A stretch of DNA of 64,000 nucleotides from Pseudomonas palleroniana. GTDB taxonomy: Bacteria > Pseudomonadota > Gammaproteobacteria > Pseudomonadales > Pseudomonadaceae. This document shows, piece after piece, positions 18,983 to 27,658 of the stretch. Both the position numbers and the translations under genes were made by a program. Under the pieces are notes generated by a model that searched no databases, was not told the origin of the DNA, and saw nothing but the letters and a program-made list of their open reading frames with translations. The stretch covers positions 84,152 to 148,151 of the forward strand of contig NZ_PYWX01000003.1 of assembly GCF_003031675.1 (NCBI RefSeq). Direction: 5' to 3'. Numbering within the stretch: position 1 is the first letter of the stretch; the number at the start of each line of letters is the position of its first letter.

Positions 18983-20110
18983 TTACTGGGTTTCTACGGA
19001 CGTTTTTGCGTCGATCCAGTAGGCGCCTTGCAGTGGCATCTTCAGGAACTGCTGGTTGATCTGGTCCATGGTCGCTTGCGGGTCGAGCTTGGCGAACAAC
19101 GCTGGATGAATCCATTTGGCCAGGGCTTCAATGGCCAGCAGGTTGTACGGCGAGTTGTAGAAGTCATGCCACAAGCCGTGGGCATTGCCCTCGCGGATGG
19201 CCCGCAGGTTGGCGAATTCCGGACGCGCCAATACGCGTTCGAGCCCCGCGCGTGCTTCGTCATGGCTTACGCCCGCACCCAGGATCAGGCCAGGCTGGCG
19301 GTTGCCGGTGGCGATATACACATCCGGGTCCGCCTTGAGGGCATATTCCACACTGATATCGCCCAGTGCGCCCGGCACCACGCCGGCGGCAATATTGCGT
19401 CCGCCGACCAAACTGATCAGTTCGCCCATGCCGCTCTTGCCGGTGGTATGCCCTGGTGCCTGCCACACGCCGGCCAGCAACTCGAGGAAGACACTGGGGC
19501 GTGGGCCGGCGGGCAGGGTGGCGACGGCATCGGTGATGGCCTTGAGGTGCTGATCATAAAAATTCAGGAACGCTTGCGCCTGGGGCTCACGGCCAAGGGC
19601 TTGGCCCAGGGCGGTCATGCTGGTGTGCGTGCCTTGGACCGGGTTGAGGCGAAAGTCGACGAACACTACCGGGATACCGGCCTTGGCCAGTACATCCGCC
19701 ACCGGGCTGTGCTCGGTGGGGCCGTGCCCGGAGATGCTGAACACCGCCAGGTCGGGTTTGAGCGAAAGAATTTCTTCGGCGCTGACGCTCTGCTCTGAGG
19801 CTTGCCCGATCAACGGGATGTTTTTAACTGATGGAAACTTCGCGACATAGGCGTTGTAGGTGTGCTGGTCGAGCAGGCGCAGGTCATTCTGCCAGCCCAC
19901 GATGCGCTGGAATGGCGCGTCCTGGTCGAGCAAGGCAAAGGCTGAAATCAGCCGGCCTTCGCCGAGCACCACGCGCCGGACGTCATCCTTCACCTCGACC
20001 TTGCGGCCGAGCACGTCAGTGACCTCATGGGCGGCGGCGGTTTCGGCGTGGCCGAAGAGCAGCGCGGCGCACAACACGCCGAGTTTGAACAGGTGGCGGG
20101 GCTGCAACAT
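18983..20110 (-). CDS. Periplasmic iron-siderophore-type binding protein (BtuF/FecB-like)
   Basis: This 375-residue protein has a signal peptide (MLQPRHLFKLGVLCAALLFG, cut near ETAAAHEV) and a type III binding-protein fold: TDVLGRKVEV, then EEILSLKPDLAVF, and a long helix linking two lobes. Such proteins hand chelated iron or cobalamin to the permease. I chose the ATG at 20110, preceded by AGGAGCCCTTGCC, over one 15 codons earlier. It lies 25 nt after the TonB receptor gene. The ligand is not readable; a receptor neighbour and a possible Fur site argue for an iron complex. Confidence 0.82.
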   Translation of the reverse strand: MLQPRHLFKLGVLCAALLFGHAETAAAHEVTDVLGRKVEVKDDVRRVVLGEGRLISAFALLDQDAPFQRIVGWQNDLRLLDQHTYNAYVAKFPSVKNIPLIGQASEQSVSAEEILSLKPDLAVFSISGHGPTEHSPVADVLAKAGIPVVFVDFRLNPVQGTHTSMTALGQALGREPQAQAFLNFYDQHLKAITDAVATLPAGPRPSVFLELLAGVWQAPGHTTGKSGMGELISLVGGRNIAAGVVPGALGDISVEYALKADPDVYIATGNRQPGLILGAGVSHDEARAGLERVLARPEFANLRAIREGNAHGLWHDFYNSPYNLLAIEALAKWIHPALFAKLDPQATMDQINQQFLKMPLQGAYWIDAKTSVETQ

Positions 20111-20135
20111 GGCAAGGGCTCCTGGAAGGGGAAAG

Positions 20136-22517
20136 TCAGAATTCATAATCAACACTGGCGGTGAGGGTGCGTCCGGCGCCCGGGATGCCGTAGAGCTGGA
20201 AGCCGTCGAGGGAGGCGCCGACCTGGCTGTAATAGAATGTGTTGAACAGGTTGTTGAGGTTGAGGTTGACCGTGGTGTCCTTGTTCACCTTGTATTGCGC
20301 CGCCAGGTTACTCAGCCAGTAACCGGGCGCTTTCTCGTGGTCGCGGGTGTAGATCGCATACACCCCGGACGGGCCATTGGCGTAGCTGCTGTTGTTGTTC
20401 AAACCGCCGACGTACTGGTTGTCGCTGTAGCGGCGCCGGCCCACGTATTGCTCGCCGAAGCTCAGGCTCAGGGCGTCGGTGACGGCGTAGGTGGTCCACA
20501 GGTTGGCGGTCAGGTCGGGGACGTTCTTGGCTTCGGCGCCTTTGTTGATGCCTTTGGTCTGGGTGCTCTTGAGCGCCGAGAAGCCGGCATACGCAGTCCA
20601 GCGCGGAGTGATATTGCCTTGCAGGCCTAGTTCTATGCCGTCCACGCGCTTGGCGGGCAGGGCGCGCACCGGGGCCGATTCGCCGTCCTGGTATTCCCAG
20701 GCGTTGTCCAGTTCGGTGCGAAAAATCGCTGCCGTGACATTGAGCATGTCGTGGGCAATGTCCCACTTGGTGCCTATTTCATAGGTTTTCGACTTCGCCG
20801 GGCTGTAGTTGCGGGTGCTGGCAGCGCCGTAGATCTGGTTGTTGGTGGAGGCTCCCAGCGCCGAAGGTTGCGCGGCCTCGCTGTAGGACACGTAGACGCT
20901 GGCGTTAGGCACCGGCTTGTAAACCGCGCCGACCCGGCCGCTGACGGCACCGTCGGTGCTGCTGATCGTGGCCTGGCCGCGTTGGCGGGTCTGGGCGCGC
21001 CAATGGTCGTAGCGCAGCGAACCCAGGACTTGCCACTGTTCATTGAGGGTGACGGTGTCGCCCAGGTAGGCACCGGCGTTGTCGATCACCGAACGTGGGT
21101 CGCCTTCGCCCTTGGTGACGTAGCTGCTGGCAAAGCTATGGCTGGGGTTGTTCATGTCGAAGAACAGGTCGCCGGCCGGCACCTCCGCGTTGCGTTTCAG
21201 GCCGCCGTAGGTCTCGTGATAGAACTCCAGGCCCGATACCACGGCGTGTTGCAGGCTGCCGGTGTTGAACGTGAAGCTGAAGTCGGTCTGGTTATCCAGG
21301 ATGGTGTAGCGCTTGGACAAACCGAAGTCGCTGCCGCGCAGGATGCCGTAGCCGGTGTTGCTGTTGTTCAAGTAGTCGGTGTAAGCATTGACCGTGCTGC
21401 CCGGTACCTGGCTGATCGGGCCTGCGCCGGTATAGCCCAAGGTTGCACAGCGAGTGCCGGTGCAGGTTTTTTTAGCGTTGGCATCGGCGGCGAAGAAGCG
21501 CGCCGGGGAGAGTACTGCGAAGTTGTCGCTGCGCTCCCAGCGTGTCTGGTTGCGCAGGTTGGCGTCGTGCCAGTCCAAGTCGTGTTCGAAGCGGGCGGTC
21601 AGCGAGGTGGTTTCGTTCTCTTGGGTATACAGGCTGGAGTCACCGTACCAGTTGGAGCGTTTCACCCCGGGCATGCGGTGGCCGTCGGTGCCACGCTGGA
21701 TCGGCACGCCACCGTCGGGAGTGTTGGTGTCTTTCTGATAGAAGGTGTCGACGAAAAAGCGCGTGTCGGTGCCCAGGCCGAAACCGAAGGACGTTGCGAT
21801 CCCCCAGCGGTCGTAGTCCACGTCGTCGCGTTCTGCGACCTGGTTGTAATGCTTCATCAGGTTGATGCGTACCGCGCTGGTATCGGTCAGCTGCTTATTG
21901 AGGTCGGCGGTGAGGCGACGGTAGCTGTCGGTGCCGATTCCGGCCGAGACTTTATTGGCGTCGCCCAAGTGCGCTTCTTTACTGACCAGGTTGACGCTGC
22001 CGCCCACGGCGGAAACCCCGGACTCGATGGAGCCGGTGCCCTTGAACACTTCGGCCTGTTGCAGGTTGAAGGTGTCGGTGCGGGTCGACATGCCCGCATC
22101 GCGCACGCCGTCGACGGTCAGGCTCTGCTCCGAGGAAAACCCCCGGATTGAAAACAGATCGCCCCAGCCCAGGTTGCCTTCACCGGACATGAACGTAATG
22201 CCCGGCACGTTGCGCAGCACTTCCTGCAGGGTTTGCGCGTTCTGCTCCTTGAGCACCTGCTGCGGCACGATGGTCACGCTTTGCGGCGCGTCCAGCAGTG
22301 GCTGGCTGATCTTGGCGGAGGTGACCCGGTCCACCTTGAAGGTCGAGGAGGCTTCGCCGTCGATCTTGATTTGCGGCAGGTTCAATACCGAATCCTGGGG
22401 TGTTGCGGCGGTTGCATCGGCCCACGCCGTCGGCGTGACACTGCCGGCGGCCAGCAGGCCGAACATCGGTGCGAGGGTAGAGTGCAAAGGGTGACGCTGG
22501 GGAGTAGGCAAAGTCAT
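20136..22517 (-). CDS. TonB-dependent siderophore receptor
   Basis: This 793-residue outer-membrane protein has a signal segment ending near AWADATAA. A plug domain follows with QSVTIVPQQVLKEQNAQTL, NVPGITF and FSIRGFSSEQSLTVDGVRD, and then a beta-barrel ending in LTASVDYEF, with the terminal Phe required for outer-membrane insertion. There is no extra N-terminal signalling domain, so it is a transporter without FecA-type surface signalling. It heads an apparent operon with the binding protein, permease and ATPase, and is divergent from a two-component system. Sequence style is that of catecholate/ferrichrome-type receptors; the ligand is unknown. Confidence 0.88.
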   Translation of the reverse strand: MTLPTPQRHPLHSTLAPMFGLLAAGSVTPTAWADATAATPQDSVLNLPQIKIDGEASSTFKVDRVTSAKISQPLLDAPQSVTIVPQQVLKEQNAQTLQEVLRNVPGITFMSGEGNLGWGDLFSIRGFSSEQSLTVDGVRDAGMSTRTDTFNLQQAEVFKGTGSIESGVSAVGGSVNLVSKEAHLGDANKVSAGIGTDSYRRLTADLNKQLTDTSAVRINLMKHYNQVAERDDVDYDRWGIATSFGFGLGTDTRFFVDTFYQKDTNTPDGGVPIQRGTDGHRMPGVKRSNWYGDSSLYTQENETTSLTARFEHDLDWHDANLRNQTRWERSDNFAVLSPARFFAADANAKKTCTGTRCATLGYTGAGPISQVPGSTVNAYTDYLNNSNTGYGILRGSDFGLSKRYTILDNQTDFSFTFNTGSLQHAVVSGLEFYHETYGGLKRNAEVPAGDLFFDMNNPSHSFASSYVTKGEGDPRSVIDNAGAYLGDTVTLNEQWQVLGSLRYDHWRAQTRQRGQATISSTDGAVSGRVGAVYKPVPNASVYVSYSEAAQPSALGASTNNQIYGAASTRNYSPAKSKTYEIGTKWDIAHDMLNVTAAIFRTELDNAWEYQDGESAPVRALPAKRVDGIELGLQGNITPRWTAYAGFSALKSTQTKGINKGAEAKNVPDLTANLWTTYAVTDALSLSFGEQYVGRRRYSDNQYVGGLNNNSSYANGPSGVYAIYTRDHEKAPGYWLSNLAAQYKVNKDTTVNLNLNNLFNTFYYSQVGASLDGFQLYGIPGAGRTLTASVDYEF

Positions 22518-22534
22518 TCAGAGCGGCCCGAACT

Positions 22535-22556
22535 AAATTACAATTAATCTCATTTA
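22535..22556 (-). promoter_or_regulatory. Possible Fur box upstream of the TonB receptor
   Basis: The minus strand reads AATGAGATTAATTGTAATT, an AT-rich imperfect match to the Fur consensus GATAATGATAATCATTATC, 18-40 nt upstream of the receptor start. Position and gene content fit iron repression. The match is moderate only. Confidence 0.45.
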
Positions 22557-22715
22557 GATTCGTTAGTCTAAAGACCGCTTCCCGATGCGGGACCGTGGCT
22601 TTGTATCGCTGATGCGCGATTATTGCTGCCCACAACATTCCATTACATTTGCGTGTGCGGCCGGCTGAACTTTCGGCTATTTCCTGCGCTTTGAGTATTT
22701 TCGGACTGACTGCCC

Positions 22716-23426
22716 ATGGCCAAGCAAGACCACCTACTAATCGTTGATGATGACCCGCAGATCCGCCAGCTGCTTTGCGAGTACCTCAGCGACGCCGGTT
22801 TCCAGGTGTCCACGGCCGCCGATGGCAAGGAAATGCGCCGCCGCCTGGCGCTGAGTGTCATCGACTTGATCGTGCTCGACCTGATGCTGCCCGGTGAAGA
22901 CGGCCTGAGCCTGTGTCGCGAACTGCGGGTGAGTTCCAACACGCCGGTGGTCATGCTCACCGCCAAGGGCTCGTTGATCGACCGCATCGTCGGCCTGGAA
23001 ATCGGCGCCGACGACTATCTGCCCAAACCGTTCGACCCCCGTGAGTTGCTGGTGCGGATCAAGGTGGTGTTGCGCCGGGTGCAGAGCTTCCCGGACCGTG
23101 CGCGCCTGGATGAGGCGCCGAGCATTCGTTTCGCCGGCTGGCAGCTCGACACGCGGGCGCGGCAATTGTTGTCGCCGCAGGGCGTGGTGGTGAGCCTGGG
23201 CAATTCGGACTACCGCGTGTTGCGCCTGCTGTTGCAGCACCCCAATCGTCCATTGAGCCGCGACTTCCTGCTCAACCATGTGTTCGACAAGGACAGTACG
23301 CCGTTCGACCGTTCTATCGATGTGTGCGTCAGCCGCCTGCGCTCGCAATTGCCGGCGGGGTTGATCAAGACCGTGCGCAACGAGGGTTACATGCTCACCG
23401 CCGAAGATGTGGTATTGGAGTCGTGA
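22716..23426 (+). CDS. OmpR/PhoB-family response regulator
   Basis: This 236-residue regulator has a receiver domain with acidic pocket DDD (11-13), phosphoacceptor Asp55 (IVLDLMLPG) and conserved Lys (PKPFDPRELL), followed by a winged-helix DNA-binding domain (SDYRVLRLLLQHPNRPLSRDFL, then SIDVCVSRLRSQL and VRNEGYML). It is divergent from the TonB receptor gene across about 200 nt and overlaps the kinase gene by 4 nt (GTGA). By position it may control the siderophore genes, as PirRS does for pirA in P. aeruginosa; that is inference. Confidence 0.93.
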   Translation: MAKQDHLLIVDDDPQIRQLLCEYLSDAGFQVSTAADGKEMRRRLALSVIDLIVLDLMLPGEDGLSLCRELRVSSNTPVVMLTAKGSLIDRIVGLEIGADDYLPKPFDPRELLVRIKVVLRRVQSFPDRARLDEAPSIRFAGWQLDTRARQLLSPQGVVVSLGNSDYRVLRLLLQHPNRPLSRDFLLNHVFDKDSTPFDRSIDVCVSRLRSQLPAGLIKTVRNEGYMLTAEDVVLES

Positions 23427-24808
23427 GGCTGCTGCCGCGCTCGTTGTTCGGACGGCTGGTGCTGATTCTGGTCAGCGGCATGCTCGCGGCCCAGGCCCTG
23501 ACCAGTAGCATCTGGTACGACCGGCGCCACGGCCAGGTGCTGGAAATTCCGGCGCGGCTGATCGCGACGCGGCTGGCGGATGTGGTGCGGCTGGTGCACA
23601 GAGACCCGCCGCAGGCCGATCAACTGGTCCAGTTGTTCGACAGCCCGCACTTTCATCTCACGCTCAGCGAGCATGCCAGCGATACGGTCAGCACCCTGAC
23701 CGACAGCGACTTGCCCACCGAACGCTTGATCAAGAAAGTCCTGTCGGAAAAAACCGGCTCTGCACCAACCTTGAATCTGCTGCGCCTGTCGCTGGTCGAT
23801 GGTGACGGGCAAACGGCGGGGCTTTCCACGCTGCTCGGTTCCCGGCCGGTGGTGGGGCAGTTTCTGATCGACCTGCGCCTGCCCGATGGGCGCTGGCTGC
23901 AAGTGGACGCCAGCGAGGAACAAGGCTGGACGAGCACATCGCCCCTGGACCTGCTGTTCGACTACGTGATGCGTATCTATTTGCTGCGGGTAGTGGTGCT
24001 GGTCGTGATTGCCCTGGTGGCGGTACGCCTGGCGATCCGCCCGCTCAATGCGTTGGCCAAGGCCGCTGAGGCGCTGGGCCGCGACATCCAGCGGCCGCCG
24101 TTATCGCTGGATGGCCCGACGGAAGTGCGTCGGGCGGCCCAGGCCTTCAACGCCATGCAGCAACGCCTGATTGCCAATATCGCCGAACGCACGCGCTTTC
24201 TCGCGGCCATTTCCCACGACTTGCGTTCGCCGATCACACGCCTGCGCCTGCGCACGGAAATGCTCGACGACACCCGCACCCGCGAGCGTTTTCGCGCCGA
24301 CCTGGAAGAAATGGAGCACATGGTGGCCAGTACCCTGGATTTCGTCAGCAGCGGCGAAATCAACGAGGCGCGGCAGAACATCGACATCAATGCGTTGCTG
24401 CAAAGCTTGCAGGCGGACCTGCAGGATGTGGGGGAAAGCGTGACCCTTGAAGGTCGTGCGAAACAGCCACTGCCCGGTTATGCCCGCAGCCTGAAACGCT
24501 GTGTGCAGAACCTGCTGGAAAACGCCGTGCGCTATGGCCAAGAGGTGGTGGTACGGGTCGAGGACCAGGCGGACAGCTTGAAGATCATTATTCGCGACCG
24601 TGGGCCGGGAATTCCCGAGGAGCAGCTGGCACAGGTGATGGAGCCGTTCTATCGCGTGGAAGGCTCACGCAATGCCCAAACCGGTGGCTATGGGTTGGGG
24701 TTGAGCATTGCGCACACGATTGCTCGGGCGCATGAGGGGCGGCTGAGCTTGAAAAACCGCGAGGGTGGGGGGCTTGAAGTGGAACTGCTATTTCAGCGCA
24801 AATCCTGA
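23423..24808 (+). CDS. EnvZ-type sensor histidine kinase
   Basis: I use the GTG at 23423, overlapping the regulator stop, which gives 461 residues; longer in-frame starts overlap the regulator coding sequence heavily. There is an N-terminal membrane helix (SLFGRLVLILVSGMLAAQAL), a periplasmic domain of about 150 residues, a second helix (LLRVVVLVVIALVAVRLAI), HAMP, an H-box (AAISHDLRSPITRLRLR) and an ATPase domain with N-box (LLENAVRYG), DRGPGIP and GLGLS. It autophosphorylates on His and passes phosphate to the regulator. The signal is unknown. Confidence 0.92.
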   Translation: MRLLPRSLFGRLVLILVSGMLAAQALTSSIWYDRRHGQVLEIPARLIATRLADVVRLVHRDPPQADQLVQLFDSPHFHLTLSEHASDTVSTLTDSDLPTERLIKKVLSEKTGSAPTLNLLRLSLVDGDGQTAGLSTLLGSRPVVGQFLIDLRLPDGRWLQVDASEEQGWTSTSPLDLLFDYVMRIYLLRVVVLVVIALVAVRLAIRPLNALAKAAEALGRDIQRPPLSLDGPTEVRRAAQAFNAMQQRLIANIAERTRFLAAISHDLRSPITRLRLRTEMLDDTRTRERFRADLEEMEHMVASTLDFVSSGEINEARQNIDINALLQSLQADLQDVGESVTLEGRAKQPLPGYARSLKRCVQNLLENAVRYGQEVVVRVEDQADSLKIIIRDRGPGIPEEQLAQVMEPFYRVEGSRNAQTGGYGLGLSIAHTIARAHEGRLSLKNREGGGLEVELLFQRKS

Positions 24809-24830
24809 AATTCGGCATGCGATCAAACCT

Positions 24831-24918
24831 GTGGGAGGGGGCTTGCTCCCGATAGCGGCAGGTCTGTCAGCCGATACTGTGACTGACACTCCGCAATCGG
24901 GGGCAAGCCCCCTCCCAC
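24831..24918. repeat. REPIN class A, copy 4
   Basis: GTGGGAGGGGGCTTGCTCCC and GGGGGCAAGCCCCCTCCCAC form the pair, between the kinase stop and the convergent SEC-C gene stop. Its stem could serve as a transcription end for either gene. Confidence 0.88.
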
Positions 24919-24957
24919 ATTTGGATCTTCAGTGTGGCCGGCGCCAGGGGAAATCGC

Positions 24958-25158
24958 TTACGCGCCGTGGCACTTCTTGAATTTCTTCGCGCTGCCGCAC
25001 GGGCAAGGGTCGTTGCGACCCACGTCCTTCAAGGCGTTGCGTACCGGTTCCTGGTGGGCGTGGCCGCAGTTCGGGCCGTGGACATGGCCGTGGTCGTGAT
25101 CATGGTGATCGTGATCGTGGTTGCAGTCAGGACCATGGACATGGGGTTGCTGGGTCAT
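24958..25158 (-). CDS. Short SEC-C metal-binding protein with His-rich N-terminus
   Basis: This 66-residue protein has two parts. Residues 1-37 are rich in His, Asp and Cys ([20 protein letters not shown], then [10 protein letters not shown]), which looks like a metal-chelating tail. Residues 45-65 are a SEC-C zinc motif ([19 protein letters not shown]) as at the C-terminus of SecA. The start overlaps the stop of the LEA-like gene by 4 nt. Its role is unknown; zinc or nickel handling is an inference from composition. Confidence 0.8.
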   Translation of the reverse strand: MTQQPHVHGPDCNHDHDHHDHDHGHVHGPNCGHAHQEPVRNALKDVGRNDPCPCGSAKKFKKCHGA

Positions 25159-25637
25159 CGATGTCGCTCCGGAATAAAATCGCCGGGTATTATCTCGCCA
25201 TTGTGGGCCACCTGCACGTCATTACCGATGAATAATCCGGTTTTCAACTCGCCCTCCAGCCGATAGGGCACGGGTTTGGTAGGGTTTTTCAACATCTGCA
25301 CCACATCACGAACCTGCGGCCAGAGGTTGGTGCGCACCGTCACCCGGAAAAAACTGTGGCTGCGTGGCGGTACGGTCAGCCATTCGTTGGATTCGCCTTC
25401 GGTCAGCACGAAGTTGCCCAGGGTGACCTTGTAGACCAGGCCGCGCACCGTCAGGTCGGCGTCATCACGGTTGTCCACGCGAAAGTACAGTTTGAACTTC
25501 TGTTCCAGCAACTTGGCGCGCACCACCTCGACTTTTACCAAGGCCACATGGGGCGGTGGTGCGTCGTCCTCGAACCACGAGGCACAGCCGGTGAGCCCCA
25601 GGGTCAACGCCAGCATCAAGCTGTAAATCCGAAGCAT
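25155..25637 (-). CDS. LEA type 2-family (LEA14-like) lipoprotein
   Basis: This 160-residue protein has a lipoprotein signal ([20 protein letters not shown], lipobox LTGC). The mature part follows the water-stress/hypersensitive-response LEA14 pattern: [45 protein letters not shown] and [11 protein letters not shown]. It probably forms a single beta-sandwich in the periplasm. The function of bacterial LEA2 lipoproteins is poorly known. It is coupled to the His-rich SEC-C gene and follows the YchJ-like gene. Confidence 0.85.
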   Translation of the reverse strand: MLRIYSLMLALTLGLTGCASWFEDDAPPPHVALVKVEVVRAKLLEQKFKLYFRVDNRDDADLTVRGLVYKVTLGNFVLTEGESNEWLTVPPRSHSFFRVTVRTNLWPQVRDVVQMLKNPTKPVPYRLEGELKTGLFIGNDVQVAHNGEIIPGDFIPERHR

Positions 25638-25658
25638 GGCGTTATCCCTGTCAGGTGA

Positions 25659-26129
25659 TTAAAGGTAGCTTGCGCAACACTTCTTGAACTTCTGTCCGCT
25701 GCCGCACAAACATACATCATTACGCCCGGCCTTCACCTCAACTGTCGGATCGATGAAGTACCAGCGTCCCTCGTTCTGTACGAAAGAAGATTGCTCACGG
25801 TGGCTGTGTTCGCCGGCGCTGTCATGCCAGCGTGCCGTAAAGGTCACGAAGGCGTGTTCCGGTTGGCCGCCAAACACCTCGGAGTTTTCCACTTCGAGGC
25901 CCAGCCAGGTGCTCTGGGCACTCCAGGCGGCGATGGCCGCGCGGTCCAGGCCGGCCTGTTGCGCGGGCAGGGTGGTGGCCACCAGGTAATCCACCAGGCC
26001 CAGCACATAGGCGCTGTAGCGCGAACGCATCAGCGCGGTGGCGCAAGGCGCCGGATGACCTGCGTGATAGTGGCCGCAGCAGGCATCCAGCAGGTTGCCG
26101 CTGCCGCAAGGGCAAATGGATGTGCTCAT
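25659..26129 (-). CDS. YchJ-family protein with two SEC-C motifs
   Basis: This 156-residue protein has an N-terminal SEC-C motif ([17 protein letters not shown]), a central NTF2-like domain ([19 protein letters not shown], then [19 protein letters not shown]) and a C-terminal SEC-C motif ([17 protein letters not shown]). This is the domain order of YchJ/UPF0225. The start [11 protein letters not shown] at 26129 was chosen over an upstream one because that extension is unlike the family. It lies 4 nt after the preceding gene. The molecular function is unknown. Confidence 0.9.
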   Translation of the reverse strand: MSTSICPCGSGNLLDACCGHYHAGHPAPCATALMRSRYSAYVLGLVDYLVATTLPAQQAGLDRAAIAAWSAQSTWLGLEVENSEVFGGQPEHAFVTFTARWHDSAGEHSHREQSSFVQNEGRWYFIDPTVEVKAGRNDVCLCGSGQKFKKCCASYL

Positions 26130-26133
26130 AGGG

Positions 26134-26631
26134 TTACCACCAATACTTTCCGAAGTTTTCCGGGTTGGCCCAGAAGCGGGCGTTGAGCCAGTCCGGCACC
26201 TGTTTATAGTCAAGCAGATCATAGGTGAACAGCGTCAGCACCTGCTCGTCGCGCTGGAACCGCTCGCCGGCCTGCAGGGCCAGGGAGAAGAAGTCGGTTT
26301 CTTTCCAGCCGCAGACGCTCAGATCCACCAGCACCACAATACGGCTGGCATTGAGGTTGCGAATGCCTCCGAGCAGGGTCAGGCCCTGCGGTTTTGACAG
26401 GTGCTCCAGGCAGTCGACCACCAGGGCCAGGTCAAACCGCTGCGCGGCCAGCTCTGGCGGCAATGGCCCTGGAGCGGCGCAAAACACCTGGGTATCGGGA
26501 TGCGCCTGCTTGAAGGCGTCCAGCGCCGGCAACTGGCTGGCCCCCAATAGCAGCAGGCGTTTCGGAGCATGCAGGTCAAGCAGGGCAGCCAAGGCTTGCT
26601 GGGGTGTACGAGAAGAAATACCGGCGGTCAT
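26134..26631 (-). CDS. Conserved hypothetical protein (DUF6231-like)
   Basis: The 165-residue product resembles a reduced methyltransferase-like Rossmann fold: [18 protein letters not shown], then [22 protein letters not shown] where a methyltransferase would have its post-II motif. It lacks a clear SAM-binding GxGxG. I recall this family as DUF6231 in Pseudomonas, next to ychJ. The ATG at 26631 fits GAGG spacing better than the GTG one codon earlier. It likely forms an operon with the YchJ-like, LEA-like and SEC-C genes downstream. Confidence 0.72.
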   Translation of the reverse strand: MTAGISSRTPQQALAALLDLHAPKRLLLLGASQLPALDAFKQAHPDTQVFCAAPGPLPPELAAQRFDLALVVDCLEHLSKPQGLTLLGGIRNLNASRIVVLVDLSVCGWKETDFFSLALQAGERFQRDEQVLTLFTYDLLDYKQVPDWLNARFWANPENFGKYWW

Positions 26632-26821
26632 CACAGATCCTCACATCAGGACTGTAGAGACTAGCGCGGCTGAGCGTGCGGGCCTAGAGCGGGTGAGCGC
26701 GAAAACCCGAGCAACTGCGCCGATCTTCAATGAATACGGGGGTGTGGCGTACTGGCGCAGATGAAAAGAGCCGTCTTTACTCCACCCATCGGCCCCCGCC
26801 GATCCCCTCAGGAGAAATCAG

Positions 26822-27517
26822 ATGAGCATCATGCGGACAGCTCTATCCTTGGTTCTGCTAACCGGAGTATTGACAGGTTGCGCAGGCTTGCAAAAAACCG
26901 ATTGGCCCACCTGTGCCGCCGTCGGTGGCGTGACCGGTGCGGCGATCGGTGCAACTGAAAGCTCGGCCTACGCAGGCTATGGCGCGCTGCTGGTCGGCGG
27001 CATGGCAGGTGCCTATTGCTGGGTGCACGGCGATGGCGACGAAGATGGCGATGGGGTGCCGGACAGCCGCGACAAGTGCCCGGGCACACCTAAAGGCGTA
27101 CAGGTCGATGCCAATGGCTGCCCGCCTGTCGTGCAGCCGGCGGTGGTGGAGGAGGTGGTCGTCGTCAAGGAAGAAACCATCGTGATCCGTGATGTGCACT
27201 TCCAGTTCGATTCGGCCAAGCTGACCGCTGCGGACAAAACCAAGCTGGATGTCATTGCCACTCGCCTGAAAAAAGAAGCGCCTGGTGCGCAACTGCGCGT
27301 CAGCGGGCATACCGACAGTGTCGGCAAAGACGCCTATAACCAGAAACTCTCGGAGAAACGCGCACATTCGGTCGTCGAGTACTTGATCAGCCAGGGCGTG
27401 CCGCGCAGCAATTTCGTCTCGGTGAGCGGTGCCGGTGAAAGCCATCCGGTGGCCGACAACAAAACCGCTGAAGGCCGCGCTTTGAACCGCCGCGTGGAAA
27501 TCCAGATCAACCGCTGA
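26822..27517 (+). CDS. OmpA-family peptidoglycan-binding lipoprotein
   Basis: This 231-residue protein starts with a lipoprotein signal (LSLVLLTGVLTGCAG). A glycine-rich hydrophobic stretch follows (VGGVTGAAIGATESS), then a thrombospondin-type calcium-binding repeat (DGDEDGDGVPDSRDKCPGTP) and a C-terminal OmpA domain (about 120-231). The latter has VHFQFDSAKL, SGHTDSVGKDAYNQKLSEKRA and NRRVEIQI, the diaminopimelate-binding pattern. It should tether the outer membrane to peptidoglycan. AGGAG precedes the ATG, and a strong hairpin follows the stop. Confidence 0.92.
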   Translation: MSIMRTALSLVLLTGVLTGCAGLQKTDWPTCAAVGGVTGAAIGATESSAYAGYGALLVGGMAGAYCWVHGDGDEDGDGVPDSRDKCPGTPKGVQVDANGCPPVVQPAVVEEVVVVKEETIVIRDVHFQFDSAKLTAADKTKLDVIATRLKKEAPGAQLRVSGHTDSVGKDAYNQKLSEKRAHSVVEYLISQGVPRSNFVSVSGAGESHPVADNKTAEGRALNRRVEIQINR

Positions 27518-27521
27518 CAGC

Positions 27522-27552
27522 CCAGGCCCCTGTGTCAACCACAGGGGCCTGG
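27522..27552 (+). terminator. Strong hairpin after the OmpA-family gene
   Basis: CCAGGCCCCTGTG and CACAGGGGCCTGG form a perfect 13-bp stem with a 5-nt loop, 4 nt past the stop. No T-run follows directly, so it may be a pause or processing hairpin rather than a classical terminator. Confidence 0.6.
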
Positions 27553-27658
27553 CTGGCGATCTTCGTCGAAATCACGGCTTTTTTTATCCTTCACTGGCAT
27601 ATCGCCTGTAGAAGTCGTTACTGTGCGTCCGTCCATGCACAAAATAAGAAGGCCATTC

